From positions 1,302,001 to 1,366,000 of the forward strand of contig NHNW01000001.1 of the NCBI GenBank assembly GCA_002786025.1: DNA of 64,000 nt, given 5' to 3'. The notes under the pieces are model-generated. The model ran no database searches. It was not told where the DNA came from and worked only from the letters and a program-made list of their open reading frames with translations. A program made the translations under genes and the position numbers. Shown one piece after another: positions 54,838 through 64,000 of the stretch (its first letter is position 1; every line of letters begins with the position of its first letter). This DNA is from Zasmidium citrigriseum (taxonomy: Eukaryota > Ascomycota > Dothideomycetes > Mycosphaerellales > Mycosphaerellaceae).

Positions 54838-55757
54838 TCACGCCTTCCCAGCAGAACCCAACATCACCATCGCCCTCCCGATGTCTCTCGCATAGACCTC
54901 CACCGCTTTCTCCTTCAAATTCGTCAACTCCAATCTCCCCGCCTCTTCTGCGACAAAGTTCGTATACCCGTCTCTCACGTTTCGATTCAGATTCACCTTG
55001 CTCATCCCACACCGGATAGCCTTCTGAAACAGCTCATCGCTCACCGGATGCGTACCATGCAACGCTAAAGGAATCCCGGGGACAGCCTCATGAATCTTCT
55101 GTAACCTTTCCAGATCCCACGCCTTGTCTGCGCCGCCAGGCCCATATCCGCCATGGATGTTGCCGAAAGAGGGCGCGAGGAAGTGCACGCCCGTAGAACC
55201 GATAAAGTTCGCGGCTATTGAAGGGTCGGTCATAATGCTCTCGAGGTCAACGTTGGGAAGGCCGTCCTCGCCGCCCTCAATTCGACCCATCTCAGCTTCG
55301 ATGCAGATTCCCTTCGCTACTGCACGCTCGACATGGGCTTTGCAAGTTCGGATGTTGGCTTCTGGTTCGCTTGTTGATGCATCGATCATGATGCTGTCGA
55401 ATGGAGGGTCTAAGCTCAGCGCCAGCTCCACGTCTTCGGGCTTGATGCAGTGGTCGAGATGGACTGCGATGGGAACCTTGGCTTTGTGGGCGTAGTTGAT
55501 CACGTATCTGACGTATTCGAGGCCTTGGAAGTGGAGCGTCCAGGGGAATAGTTGGATTATGGCGGGTGAGTTGTTCTCCTCAGCCGCTCTGATGATTGCC
55601 ATCACACCATCGTTATTATAACTGAAAACTGTCATCAGCAAGTACTTGATGATAGGAGTCCGACTGCGTACCAATTGTAAGCCCCAACCGCATAGCCTCC
55701 CTTTGCTGCGGCATGGAGCATCTGCCATGTTCTGTTGTTCTGGGGAAAGCCTGTCAT
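54838..55757 (-). CDS. Class II (zinc) ketose-bisphosphate aldolase family protein, 289 aa
   Basis: Two exons, 55757-55672 and 55621-54838, with a 50-bp intron (GTACGC...TTTCAG). The start MTGFPQNNRTWQMLHAAAKG leads to GGYAVGAYNCYNNDGVMAI, the usual first strand of class II aldolases. The zinc and substrate motifs are present: VHLDHC, EAEMGRIEGGEDG, FGNIHGGYGPGG and LHGTHPVSDE, then VNLNRNVRDGY. It is nearer to the tagatose/GatY-KbaY branch common in filamentous fungi than to the main glycolytic Fba. It cleaves or forms ketose bisphosphates; the substrate is not known here. The Zn2Cys6 regulator and MFS transporter lie on either side. Confidence 0.87.
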
Positions 55758-56973
55758 GCTTGTCGCCCTGGCGTTTCGCAATGCTGGATGTCTTCAGCCA
55801 GCAATTCCTTTGTGAAAGTTGAGCGAAAGTTGCACTTTTCTTGAAATGTTGTCTGGAGGATCGGATCCGCAGAGCAAATGAATTGGAGTCAATTCCTAGC
55901 TAGGAAGCAGGTATTCCGGATCCGATTTCCAATGGCTCTCGGACAAACGCCGATCAACGCTTCGGATATCCCGATCTAGCCCCTTAGGTTAGCGAAAGGG
56001 TGCGATGTCGCTCTACGGGACTGCTCTACGTTACTGATGGTGATGAGTGTAGAGATTGGGGGATCAGAAATTATTTGGAAAAAAGACCGTCAAGTATACT
56101 CATGTTCTACCTTTTAACATAGAAGACGACAACGCCGCAATCATTCAATAGGGGCATTGGTACCACAGCTGGAACAGCGGTCTGTCGGCCTTCAGAAGTG
56201 AATGTCCCAGTGAAGTTGAAATGTAGTATCCAGAATGTAGCCATAGGCCCAGGAGGCTTCATCGTCGCTGATTAGAATGGCGTCGTCTGCGTGCAGGTTT
56301 CGAGATCAAGCATAGGAGGCACTGGGTTAAATTCCTTCCCCTGCTGTTGCTGCGTACGACAAGACTATAAAGACGATTCGGGGAGGCATGCAGGTTGAGA
56401 GGCCTTCAAGAGGCATCGTGAAAGGTGGGCATCCGATGGACTACATGTTCGTCATCAGCACAAGATAGTCAATGTTCCCCAAAGGCCAGGTGTTTGTGGA
56501 TGCTTTCGAGATGTGTGCCAAATACCTTAGAACTGGTGGCGAGGCCATAGTGCGACTTGGGCGATCCAAGCATTCGTGATATGTCCGAATGCCGCCCAAT
56601 CAAAGGTACTTCTTTCACCTGCAGAATTCGGCATCCTGTGCGCATCGACAGCTGCAAAGGGCCAAAGTTTATGCAACTTCGAATTCAGGATCGACGCAGG
56701 TAGGGCTGGTCAATCTGCTCGCCAATATTTCGTGTGATCGTTGCCGTTTATTTGATAGTAAGTGCACCAAGTATGGTTCGGGACCAAAATGTTTAGCAAT
56801 AGGTATGCGTACTCAACCAGGGCGCCCTTGATGCCTTATTGGGCAAATGCTCTATCCCGCCTTCAATCACGATACCTGCGAGCAGCAATAAAGGCATGGT
56901 GAGCCCCGACTGGATTATCGAGACTGTCCCGTCAATCGTGTACTTCTAGACTCGTCGTCGCCGCTCGAGACGA
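55758..56973. other. Intergenic between aldolase and MFS transporter genes
   Basis: 1.2 kb divergent promoter region with no supported gene. A short stretch near 56720-56790 resembles half of a zinc cluster by chance or decay and was not called. Confidence 0.45.
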
Positions 56974-58776
56974 ATGCCACCGAGGCGTTCGTCGGCCGAT
57001 CTAGCTGCCATGTCAACAAAGTCTTTACCAGACCGAATCGCTGGGCAAGATGCCGCCACGAGCAAAGAAGAGTCCAAAGAACTTCCTGTTCCGAGTGAAG
57101 TGGAAAAGCATGCTTCAGATGCAACAGCTCCAGCACACCCAACAGGCCTGCGTCTCGTTCTCATCACAAGCGCCGTCGCCCTAACAATCTTCATCAACGC
57201 CCTCGATCAGGCAAGCAGTCCGTTAAAATCCATCGTTGTCTTGTCAAACTAACGCCACCCACAGACGATCGTTGGCACAGCCATCCCCAAAATCACAGAC
57301 GACTTCCACGGCCTCTCGCAAGCCTCATGGTACGGCACCGCCTATTTCATGACGGCAGGAGGTTTCCAGTCAGCCTGGGGCAAACTTGCAAAGCAAATAC
57401 CTCTCAAGGCCTGCTACCTGTCCGCCATGCTCATTTTCGAAGTCGGCAGCCTGCTCTGCGCCGTGGCGCCGAACGCTAATGCGTTCATTGCTGGACGGGC
57501 CATCGCGGGCTTCGGATATGGGGGACTCGTCAGCGGCTCCATGACGATAATATCCGTGAGCGTCGAGTCGACAAAAAGACCGATATTCATCGGCATCGTG
57601 TCGTCGACGTACGGCATTGCAGCGGTGTGTGGACCTCTCATTGGCGGTGCCTTTTCGGACTCGGTGTCCTGGCGGTGGTGTTTCTATATCAACCTGCCCA
57701 TTGGCGGCCTTGCAGCGCTTGCAATCGTCGTTTTGTTCCATACCCCAGCACAGATGAAACCGACTGCCAGTACCTGGATGGCAAAGGTCAAAAATATCGA
57801 TTTTGGAGGAGCCATTTTGATCATGGGTTCAATTGTGAGCTTCACGCTTGCTCTGCAGTACGGCGGTCAATCTATGCCCTGGAGCAGCAGCATCGTTATT
57901 GGATTACTTGTCGGATTCGTGGCGATCTTTTTGACATTCGTCGGCTGGGAGTACTGGATGGGGGAACAAGCCATGATCCCGCCGCGCATTGTCAAAATCA
58001 GGCCCGTACTCGTGTGCGCTTTATTCCAGTTCTGCTTTGCCAGCACGTTCTACATCCTGCTCTACTACCTTCCGCAGTATTTCCAAGCCGTGAAGGGATG
58101 TAGTCCAATCGAGTCTGGCGTAAGGACCCTGCCTTTGGTCATTGGTGCGACCATACTGTTGATCATGGGCGGAACATTGGTGTCCAAAACGGATCGAACA
58201 GCTCCTTTTATGGTTGTCGGATCTGCTCTGGTCGCAGTCTCAAGTGGCCTCTTCTATACATTGAGCGAGGATACCAGTGCTGGCAAGTGGATTGGATTTC
58301 AAATCTTAGCCGGCGTTTCGATCGGTCTTGCATGGCAGATGGCCTTGATGACGATTCAAGCGAGGACGGAGCCTGCGGATCTGGCGGCAGCAATCTCCAT
58401 CAACTATAGTAAGCTCACATTCACTCTATGTCGGTACAGAAAAGACACTGACCCTGTCGCAGCCGCCCAGATTCTTGGAGGCGCCTTCAGCTTGCCTGCT
58501 GCTCAGAGTGGACTCGTTAACACCATTCTTCGAAATCTTGCCGCCTCGGCACCCAGTATCGATGCATCTCAACTAGTCCAGACTGAGGCAAGCAACATAC
58601 GCTCGGAGGTCCCGCCAGAAGACTTATCAGAGGTTGTGTCTGCGTACATGGCAGGCATCCGGGTCGTTTTTGCCATCATGATAGGCCTGGCTGGCACGGC
58701 ATTCGTACTTAGTCTTTTCCAGAGCTGGGGCAGGCTACACGAGCAATCGACCACCAGCGGTGCTAGAAAAGAATAG
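56974..58776 (+). CDS. Major facilitator superfamily transporter (DHA2/14-spanner type), 564 aa
   Basis: Three exons, 56974-57210, 57265-58408 and 58463-58776. The first intron is GC-AG (GCAAGC...CCCACAG). The second, 54 bp, keeps the frame if retained. A polar N-terminal tail is followed by membrane helices carrying MFS motifs: [17 protein letters not shown] after splicing, the cytosolic loop [23 protein letters not shown] and [27 protein letters not shown], the last being motif C of drug/H+ antiporters. About 14 helices are expected. Such pumps export toxins, drugs or metabolites. An alternative start at 57010 would shorten the tail by 12 residues. Confidence 0.87.
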
Positions 58777-59680
58777 CTACCATAGTTAGGGTATTACTTG
58801 CCCGCATAGAATGCCTTGACTTGTGCACTTGCCAGCCTTCGATCGTCGGAGACCATTTTCATCGCCTCCACCAAAGCTGAACGACCATCGCACAGGTCTC
58901 CTTCCGGGGCCAAGTGCGAACGCCAGCAAGATGACGTTCCACGCCCGGGTTACAGGGAACCAGGCACACACATCTTCTTTTCCTGGAGATTGCTCGGAAG
59001 GTGGGAATGCCACACCTTTATGACCGTCTATGCGCAGAACACGCGTCAAGATCTTGCATCGCCACCACTGCGGAGCTGAGGAGACGCACAGGTCCCACCA
59101 CGTCGTCGGCCTGTTCTTTGGCTTCCGGGGAATTATTCTTGACAGCAGCTTGCGTTCAGCCGTTCGCAGCTATGCGTGGAGTGCCGAACCATGTCGCCTG
59201 TTGGTTGTTGTTGTGGTCGAAAAGGAAGAGAAAGCAGGACCAACTTCCGGCAAGACGTCACTTCCCTCCGAAGATCCCTGCAAAATTACCCGAAATAGCA
59301 CTAGCGCCACCGGAAAGGAGGGAAAGGCAAGCCGCTCTCGTTCACTGCTGAGCCTTCGTGCTTCGTTCGTCTTACGCAAAGAGAATCATGTCGATGCAGG
59401 AACAAAGGCTGTCGAGCACCGGTCTCACCCAACTTCTCCGCCGGACGCGCGGCGACCTGGGGGAGTAGACCAGTTGGCACGCATCATCGGGCGAACGTGC
59501 GAGATCCTGCGCCATCGTTGCCGTCATGCCACTGTGGAGTATACGTGTGTAAGACTGTTGGATGGAAGGCCGGATCAAAAGGTAGGGAGGTCGCTTCGTC
59601 GAGTCTTTCAGTCTCTCCATCTGCTCCATCAATTTGATCTCTCTTTCTCCGGGAACAGAGCTCTTTCAACCCACAGCAAG
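58777..59680. other. Intergenic before a secreted protein gene
   Basis: 904 bp. A plus-strand frame stays open from about 59030 into the secreted-protein gene without a recognisable domain. I treat it as leader and promoter. Confidence 0.4.
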
Positions 59681-60109
59681 ATGAGATTCTCAATTCTCGC
59701 GGGCCTCGCGGGCCTCTCAACCCTCGTCACCGCCGCACCGGCCGACAACATCCGGCGAGAAAACGATCTCGGTCATCAAGTTCAACCACAGTACAAATAT
59801 GCTCCTCAACCATATGGCACCGGATATCCCTACCCTACTGGCACTGGAGTTCCCTTCCGACCAATCCCATACCCGACAGCTCCTGCTTCCTCATACCCAG
59901 CAGTACCAATGCCGACCGGCGGCTCGACATGTCCAGTCGACGGAGCGGTTGTCTGCAATGGACCGAACCTCTTTGGGCTCTGTAACTTCGGTCAGGTGGT
60001 GTGGCAAAGGGTTTCTGACGGGACGGCTTGTGTCGATGGGAAGATCGTGGGGACTGGTATCTATGCTGTTCCTACCGCAGCTGCTACACCCAGCGCGTAC
60101 AAGGCTTAG
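59681..60109 (+). CDS. Small secreted protein with a CBM19-like C-terminus, 142 aa
   Basis: A single exon from the ATG at 59681, where a signal peptide starts (MRFSILAGLAGLSTLVTAAPA). A linker rich in Pro, Tyr, Gly and Thr follows (YGTGYPYPTGTGVPFRPIPY). The C-terminal ~45 residues hold four cysteines in CPVDGAVVCNGPNLFGLC and GTACVDGKI. The layout C-x(7)-C-x(n)-C-x(n)-GTxC is like chitin-binding module family 19. It is likely a cell-wall or apoplastic protein that binds chitin, but that is inferred from the pattern. Confidence 0.72.
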   Translation: MRFSILAGLAGLSTLVTAAPADNIRRENDLGHQVQPQYKYAPQPYGTGYPYPTGTGVPFRPIPYPTAPASSYPAVPMPTGGSTCPVDGAVVCNGPNLFGLCNFGQVVWQRVSDGTACVDGKIVGTGIYAVPTAAATPSAYKA

Positions 60110-60900
60110 ATGACTGCGGATCATCACAACGAAAGACCGAGATGGGAGATCGGTTGAATGGGAAACGACACCACGACAAGAACGATGAAGGAATGAAATA
60201 CAGTTGCAAACGCATCAGGGCTATAGAAAGGGAACAAAATTGCATTGCATTGCACGGAGGAAATCATTCGGCATCTTTTGTTTGACGGCCCTACTGAGCA
60301 TCGGGCTTATCATCACACTATATTTACTTCACATATTCTAATGGTAATCTCTCGAGACATCAGGCCAACGCCCGCTTCTCTTCGTCTTAACCAACACACT
60401 GATCGTCCAATCTTCCAATCGTTTCTAACACAGCCTTGCTCTACGTCAAACACGACGACCACCCTTTCAATCTCCATCCACCCGTTGCCTTCCTTACGCA
60501 CGTACGACTCTCACCGCCACCCACCCTCCCACCTGCCCCGCCGCTGCCCCCCTAGGCCTCTGATCACATGTCAAGCAAGCCCTAAACTCACAACCCATGT
60601 TCCTAAGTCCAGTTCTCACCAACTGGCCCAAGTTCGACGCGCCAGGGGGCATTGATGCCGAAACTCCGGCGCTTAGACTTGCATGCATCCCCAGCACCTC
60701 AAAACCCGGTAACCAACATGTTGGGCTGGTAGGAAGTGAAACACGCCAACTCATCATATGTGGGGAACATCTCGTTATTGTTGTCTATTCTAAGTACTCT
60801 GCAGGAGAAATGTGGGTATATTATGGGAAGACTAGCGCCGCCCGAGATTCTAGCTACAAGGACCAACCGAACTCCCATTGCACCGTCCCCTCCGTGTTGT
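60110..60900. other. Convergent 3' region
   Basis: 791 bp between the secreted protein and the AflR-like regulator, both ending here. No supported gene or element. Confidence 0.4.
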
Positions 60901-62040
60901 TTACTGACTAGCGTGACCGCTGGCTTTTAGCCGGCTTTCGATCTCCTGTACAGTGTACTGCAGACGGGACTTGAGGAAGCCTCCCATGGATGCGTAGAGT
61001 CTGCTGCCCTCGGCGAGATGGCTGGAAGAGCCTTCGACGCAGAACAGGGCATGGTAGCGGGAGACGACCTCGTTCAATCTTTGTAGTTGACCCAAGACAA
61101 TTTGATTCTTGAGCACCCAGCCCACTTTGTCGTCCAGTTGATAGGCTCCGAGCGTCAGAGGTGCTTCGACGACGATCTCCTTGGAACATTGCTTGCCTTC
61201 GGGAAGTTCGGTGTAGGGGTCCCGCATGAAGGCAACGGCTTGGTACCACGCGATGATCTTGGATGCGATGATGGCGATGACCATTGGAAGGTAGAAGTCC
61301 TTCGGACAGGAGCAAGAGATCAGCTCGTGGACGCTTTGGACTGCTCGAGCTGTTGTGCTGAGAGCTTGGTCAACGGATGGTTGTTTGTTGCCGTTGGCGT
61401 CGACTTGGGTCGTTGGCATCTCGTAGAGGCTACTGAGCGTTTCTGTGGCCAGTCTAGCGCACTTGTCGGCATCGGTGCTTCCGCTGCTGCTCATCATGAT
61501 TGGTGTGGGAGGTGGCATGTTGATGAGGTCCTCGAACCGGCCGAATTCCATGCTGGAAGGTGTCTGGACTTGCTTGGGATGTCCGGGAGATAGGGGCGCG
61601 GACAGGTCGTTGCTTGACTCACGGCTGGGCAGACCATTCGGAATGTGCATGTCGGTCATAAGATCTGAGCCGTTGTTGAAGTCAAAGAACCATTCGGGTC
61701 CCATTGGCGAGGTGGACGACGAGCTTCCGTCCGTTGGAGGCAGCTCTGGGAACTGAAAGCCGTCCGTACCATGGCTGGATACAACGGCTGGTGGTGTCGG
61801 ATAAGGAGCCGCTACAATTGGTTCTGTCGGAGTGCTATGTCGAGGCAGCACCGGTGCGTTGGAGAGCTTTCTGTTGAGCCCTTGGCTGGAGCGAGGAGGC
61901 TTGCCGGCTCTGAGAGATCTGCTGTAGTGACAGTCTCGGCCAAGTGCTCGACAGCGTGCACATTGTGGCCGTTCTTGAGTACATTTGATCTTGGTGGCGG
62001 AGCAGTGGTCGCACGCTGCGCGGTATTTGATCTGCGACAT
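60901..62040 (-). CDS. AflR-like Zn2Cys6 transcription factor, 379 aa
   Basis: A single exon. The start at 62040 opens MSQIKYRAACDHCSATKIKC and a perfect cluster C-x2-C-x6-C-x6-C-x2-C-x6-C. The basic linker LRAGKPPRSS after it is the usual AflR-type follow-up. The C-terminal third (SVHELISCSCPKDFYL, MVIAIIASKIIAWYQA, VVEAPLTLGAYQLDD) matches the AflR regulator domain, whose members control polyketide clusters such as aflatoxin and dothistromin. No polyketide synthase or other cluster enzyme is in this window, so its targets may lie beyond 64 kb or elsewhere. The frame is open for a further 119 codons upstream with ATGs, but that stretch has no domain. Confidence 0.84.
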   Translation of the reverse strand: MSQIKYRAACDHCSATKIKCTQERPQCARCRALGRDCHYSRSLRAGKPPRSSQGLNRKLSNAPVLPRHSTPTEPIVAAPYPTPPAVVSSHGTDGFQFPELPPTDGSSSSTSPMGPEWFFDFNNGSDLMTDMHIPNGLPSRESSNDLSAPLSPGHPKQVQTPSSMEFGRFEDLINMPPPTPIMMSSSGSTDADKCARLATETLSSLYEMPTTQVDANGNKQPSVDQALSTTARAVQSVHELISCSCPKDFYLPMVIAIIASKIIAWYQAVAFMRDPYTELPEGKQCSKEIVVEAPLTLGAYQLDDKVGWVLKNQIVLGQLQRLNEVVSRYHALFCVEGSSSHLAEGSRLYASMGGFLKSRLQYTVQEIESRLKASGHASQ

Positions 62041-64000
62041 GATGTGATAAAGCTGATGTTGGGAACAGGAAGTAGGCAGTGAAGGACTCAGAGTTAGACA
62101 TGGAAGCCCATGAAGATGCGCATGAGTTACGACTGATATGTATTCCTGATCAGCCATGCGAGTCGTTCGACTGCTGCAAGCAACAGATGCAGGTACCGCC
62201 GCTTGCTCGTCGGCCAGCAGGCGTTGAATGCATGTGTTGGTCAAGCTGGTGGTGGTACGATGTTGTAGAGCCAATAAGAGCTTCTGAATGTTGGACCGCG
62301 TAAAGGCCGATCCAGAATTGAGTTCTTCACGAGCAAGGAACTGGCCAGTGCGTCTGGAGGGATCGACAGCTACACGAACTTGACCCCAATCGCCCATGCT
62401 CGCAGTCGTAGCTCGCCACCGGATGTTAATCTGTTCCAGTAACTCTACAGCATGTGCTTGCTGGGTTGAGTCGTCATGTTGACGAGCTTGTGAGCTTCAG
62501 CCTCTCCAGATCGGAAGCTTGATGTTCGTCTCACTATTAATCATGCCCAGATGCACGAGCATCCAAACCTCTCAAGAAGAGCTCTATGTGCTAACCCTGT
62601 TGAACAGCGGAAATCTCATACGAGCCCGTGGCATTCGCACAGGCGTTCTCGACTTAGTACTTGTGCCAAGGACCTAACGATTCGAAGTTGCAGGTCGGAC
62701 CTGGAGCCGGCTCAAAATACCTGGAGAAGGTTGGAGCAAGTGGCTTGGCGGTGCATTCTGCCACAGACGGAACGTCCACCTGCTGTCTCGAGGCCAATGA
62801 ATGGGGCACAGCAGAAACTCCAGCTGGGTGGTTAAACTCGGGCGAAAGAATGGCTTGTCGTGCTTGTGAGACTTGGCAGACAGTTCGTCGGTCCTCTGTA
62901 ATCAGTAAGTCAGCAAAGTATGCAACTATGCGCGACTCACGCAGCACTGATATCTGATATGAATTTGGAAAATGGTGGGCCTTTCAGTGGGTCGTTACCA
63001 GTCCAATTCAGTACGTGGGGAGGCCAGGCAGGAGGCAGCACATCTGCTTCTCTACAACCACTTGACAGCATGAGCATGTAGCAGATTCATTCAGCTGTGG
63101 TTTCCATTGCTCAAATGAGAGCTTTGGCAGCGCAATGACGCTCCCTTTAGCAAGCTTGTAGAGAGTAGTCCAGCCGCGGGCCAGAATGTGAGTAATCGCC
63201 ACCGCTGGGTGACCTGCCTTGACGGCCACTCATTGGATAATGCGGTGGGTCTGGTTGAATGAAGGCAAGGGCCAGCCAGCACGAGTCAGGAGGCAATACC
63301 GCTCATGATTGAGAGCAGGTATTGGTGGGGTAGACCAGACAGCAGGCCCTGGAGTCTGGTGATGCTAAGAGATGGTGCCTTCTCCAGATCTGTGTCGCTT
63401 GATGAAAGGGCAATGAGGCTCATCTGAGGCCTGGCAAAATGGATGATGAGGAAGAGAGAAAGAGTAGGTTCGGTGTTGACAAGGGAGGTGGTAGGTCAAA
63501 ATAAGGTTCGGCACATCAATCCGCCGTCCGCTCGGACCAACGTCGCGTCGCGTCGCCGCCGGCCACCTCACCTCACCTCCTGTCGCGCCTGTCATCTCTT
63601 CGCTTTCACATGTCTCCTGATCCGGTGCCCGCCTCTCTCGCCCTCCTGCCGCTATGGATACGACCTGTCGAATACCTTCGCACCCTAGGTTTCTCGCGTT
63701 GCGCATCTCGGCCAATGGAGCCCATCGGCCAATGCCTGGAAGCCTCTCTAGTCATTCCGCACTCGAGATCAACGAAATAACGAGCATGCCTTGCACGCTT
63801 CTGTTTGCGGCAGTGTCCAAGGTCCGTCCAGATTTTGGCGGCGTCAATTGTCTCGCAAAGAAATGTTGACCTCCTCTGGTCTCGATCAAGCCAAAATTCA
63901 AGTGGCAACGCCTCAAGAACGTTTCAATACCATAGCTTGCGATGGATGGTCATCAATCTTTTGACTGGATCCTGAATCTTAAGGCCTTCTTGCCGTGGTT
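62041..64000. other. Uncharacterised right edge
   Basis: About 2 kb after the AflR-like gene start with no supported gene. Part near 62041-62400 is the leader and promoter of that gene. Frames further right lack motifs and look random. Confidence 0.4.

Noticed and set aside
56589..56831. A stretch reading CDRCRLFDSKC, like half of a Zn2Cys6 cluster
   Set aside because: The second half of the cluster is missing, no basic linker follows, and no exon in frame completes it. Chance or a very old relic.
1..64000. CRISPR arrays, prokaryotic operons, riboswitches
   Set aside because: Introns, gene content and spacing are those of a fungal nuclear genome. No direct-repeat spacer array was seen; the only tandem array is the minisatellite at 45.7-46.3 kb.

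Overview
The window looks like nuclear DNA of a filamentous ascomycete (Pezizomycotina). Genes lie on both strands, and most carry one or more short introns of about 46-100 bp with GT...CTRAC/CTAAC...AG signals. The gene content is typically fungal: an eisosome protein, a 161-residue tropomyosin, Big1, COMPASS Set1, Zn2Cys6 regulators, a LaeA-like methyltransferase and small secreted cysteine-rich proteins. A Dothideomycete is my guess from overall feel, not something the sequence proves. No rRNA, tRNA, CRISPR or prokaryotic element was recognised.

Layout. 1-9 kb: a small conserved protein, a frameshifted BRCT gene, two tandem paralogous six-cysteine secreted proteins (effector-like), a PARP-type ADP-ribosyltransferase and a secreted GH43 glycosidase. 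9-12 kb: a MYND-finger gene with a lost splice acceptor, convergent with a LaeA/UMTA-like methyltransferase. 12-21 kb: housekeeping genes (Msh4, Eis1, a HCxxGKDRTG phosphatase). 21-25 kb: three diverged copies of one uncharacterised family, the last with an in-frame stop. 25-29 kb: a coiled-coil-like protein and a two-FAS1 GPI-type protein. 29-41 kb: conserved core genes Set1, Big1, Rrp17/Nol12, tropomyosin, a securin-like protein and a disordered Ser/Pro-rich protein.

42.8-49 kb is the most unusual part. A membrane-anchored sulfotransferase-like gene is followed by about 1.7 kb packed with at least twelve decayed fragments of the first ~61 codons of the translation factor eIF3b. Next comes a ~35-bp minisatellite, then the intact eIF3b gene on the opposite strand. 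All fragments map to the same 5' end of the coding region.

49-64 kb: an adenosine/N6-methyl-AMP deaminase-like gene, a Dabb-domain protein, a Zn2Cys6 regulator, a 454-bp MITE with 21-bp inverted ends and a TTA target duplication, a class II aldolase, an MFS transporter with a GC-AG intron, a secreted protein resembling a chitin-binding module, and an AflR-like regulator. The regulator-aldolase-transporter run could be a small catabolic or metabolite locus, but no biosynthetic core enzyme lies in the window.

Exon boundaries were placed by hand from splice signals. I checked each model for reading-frame closure, so they are consistent but not tested with transcripts.
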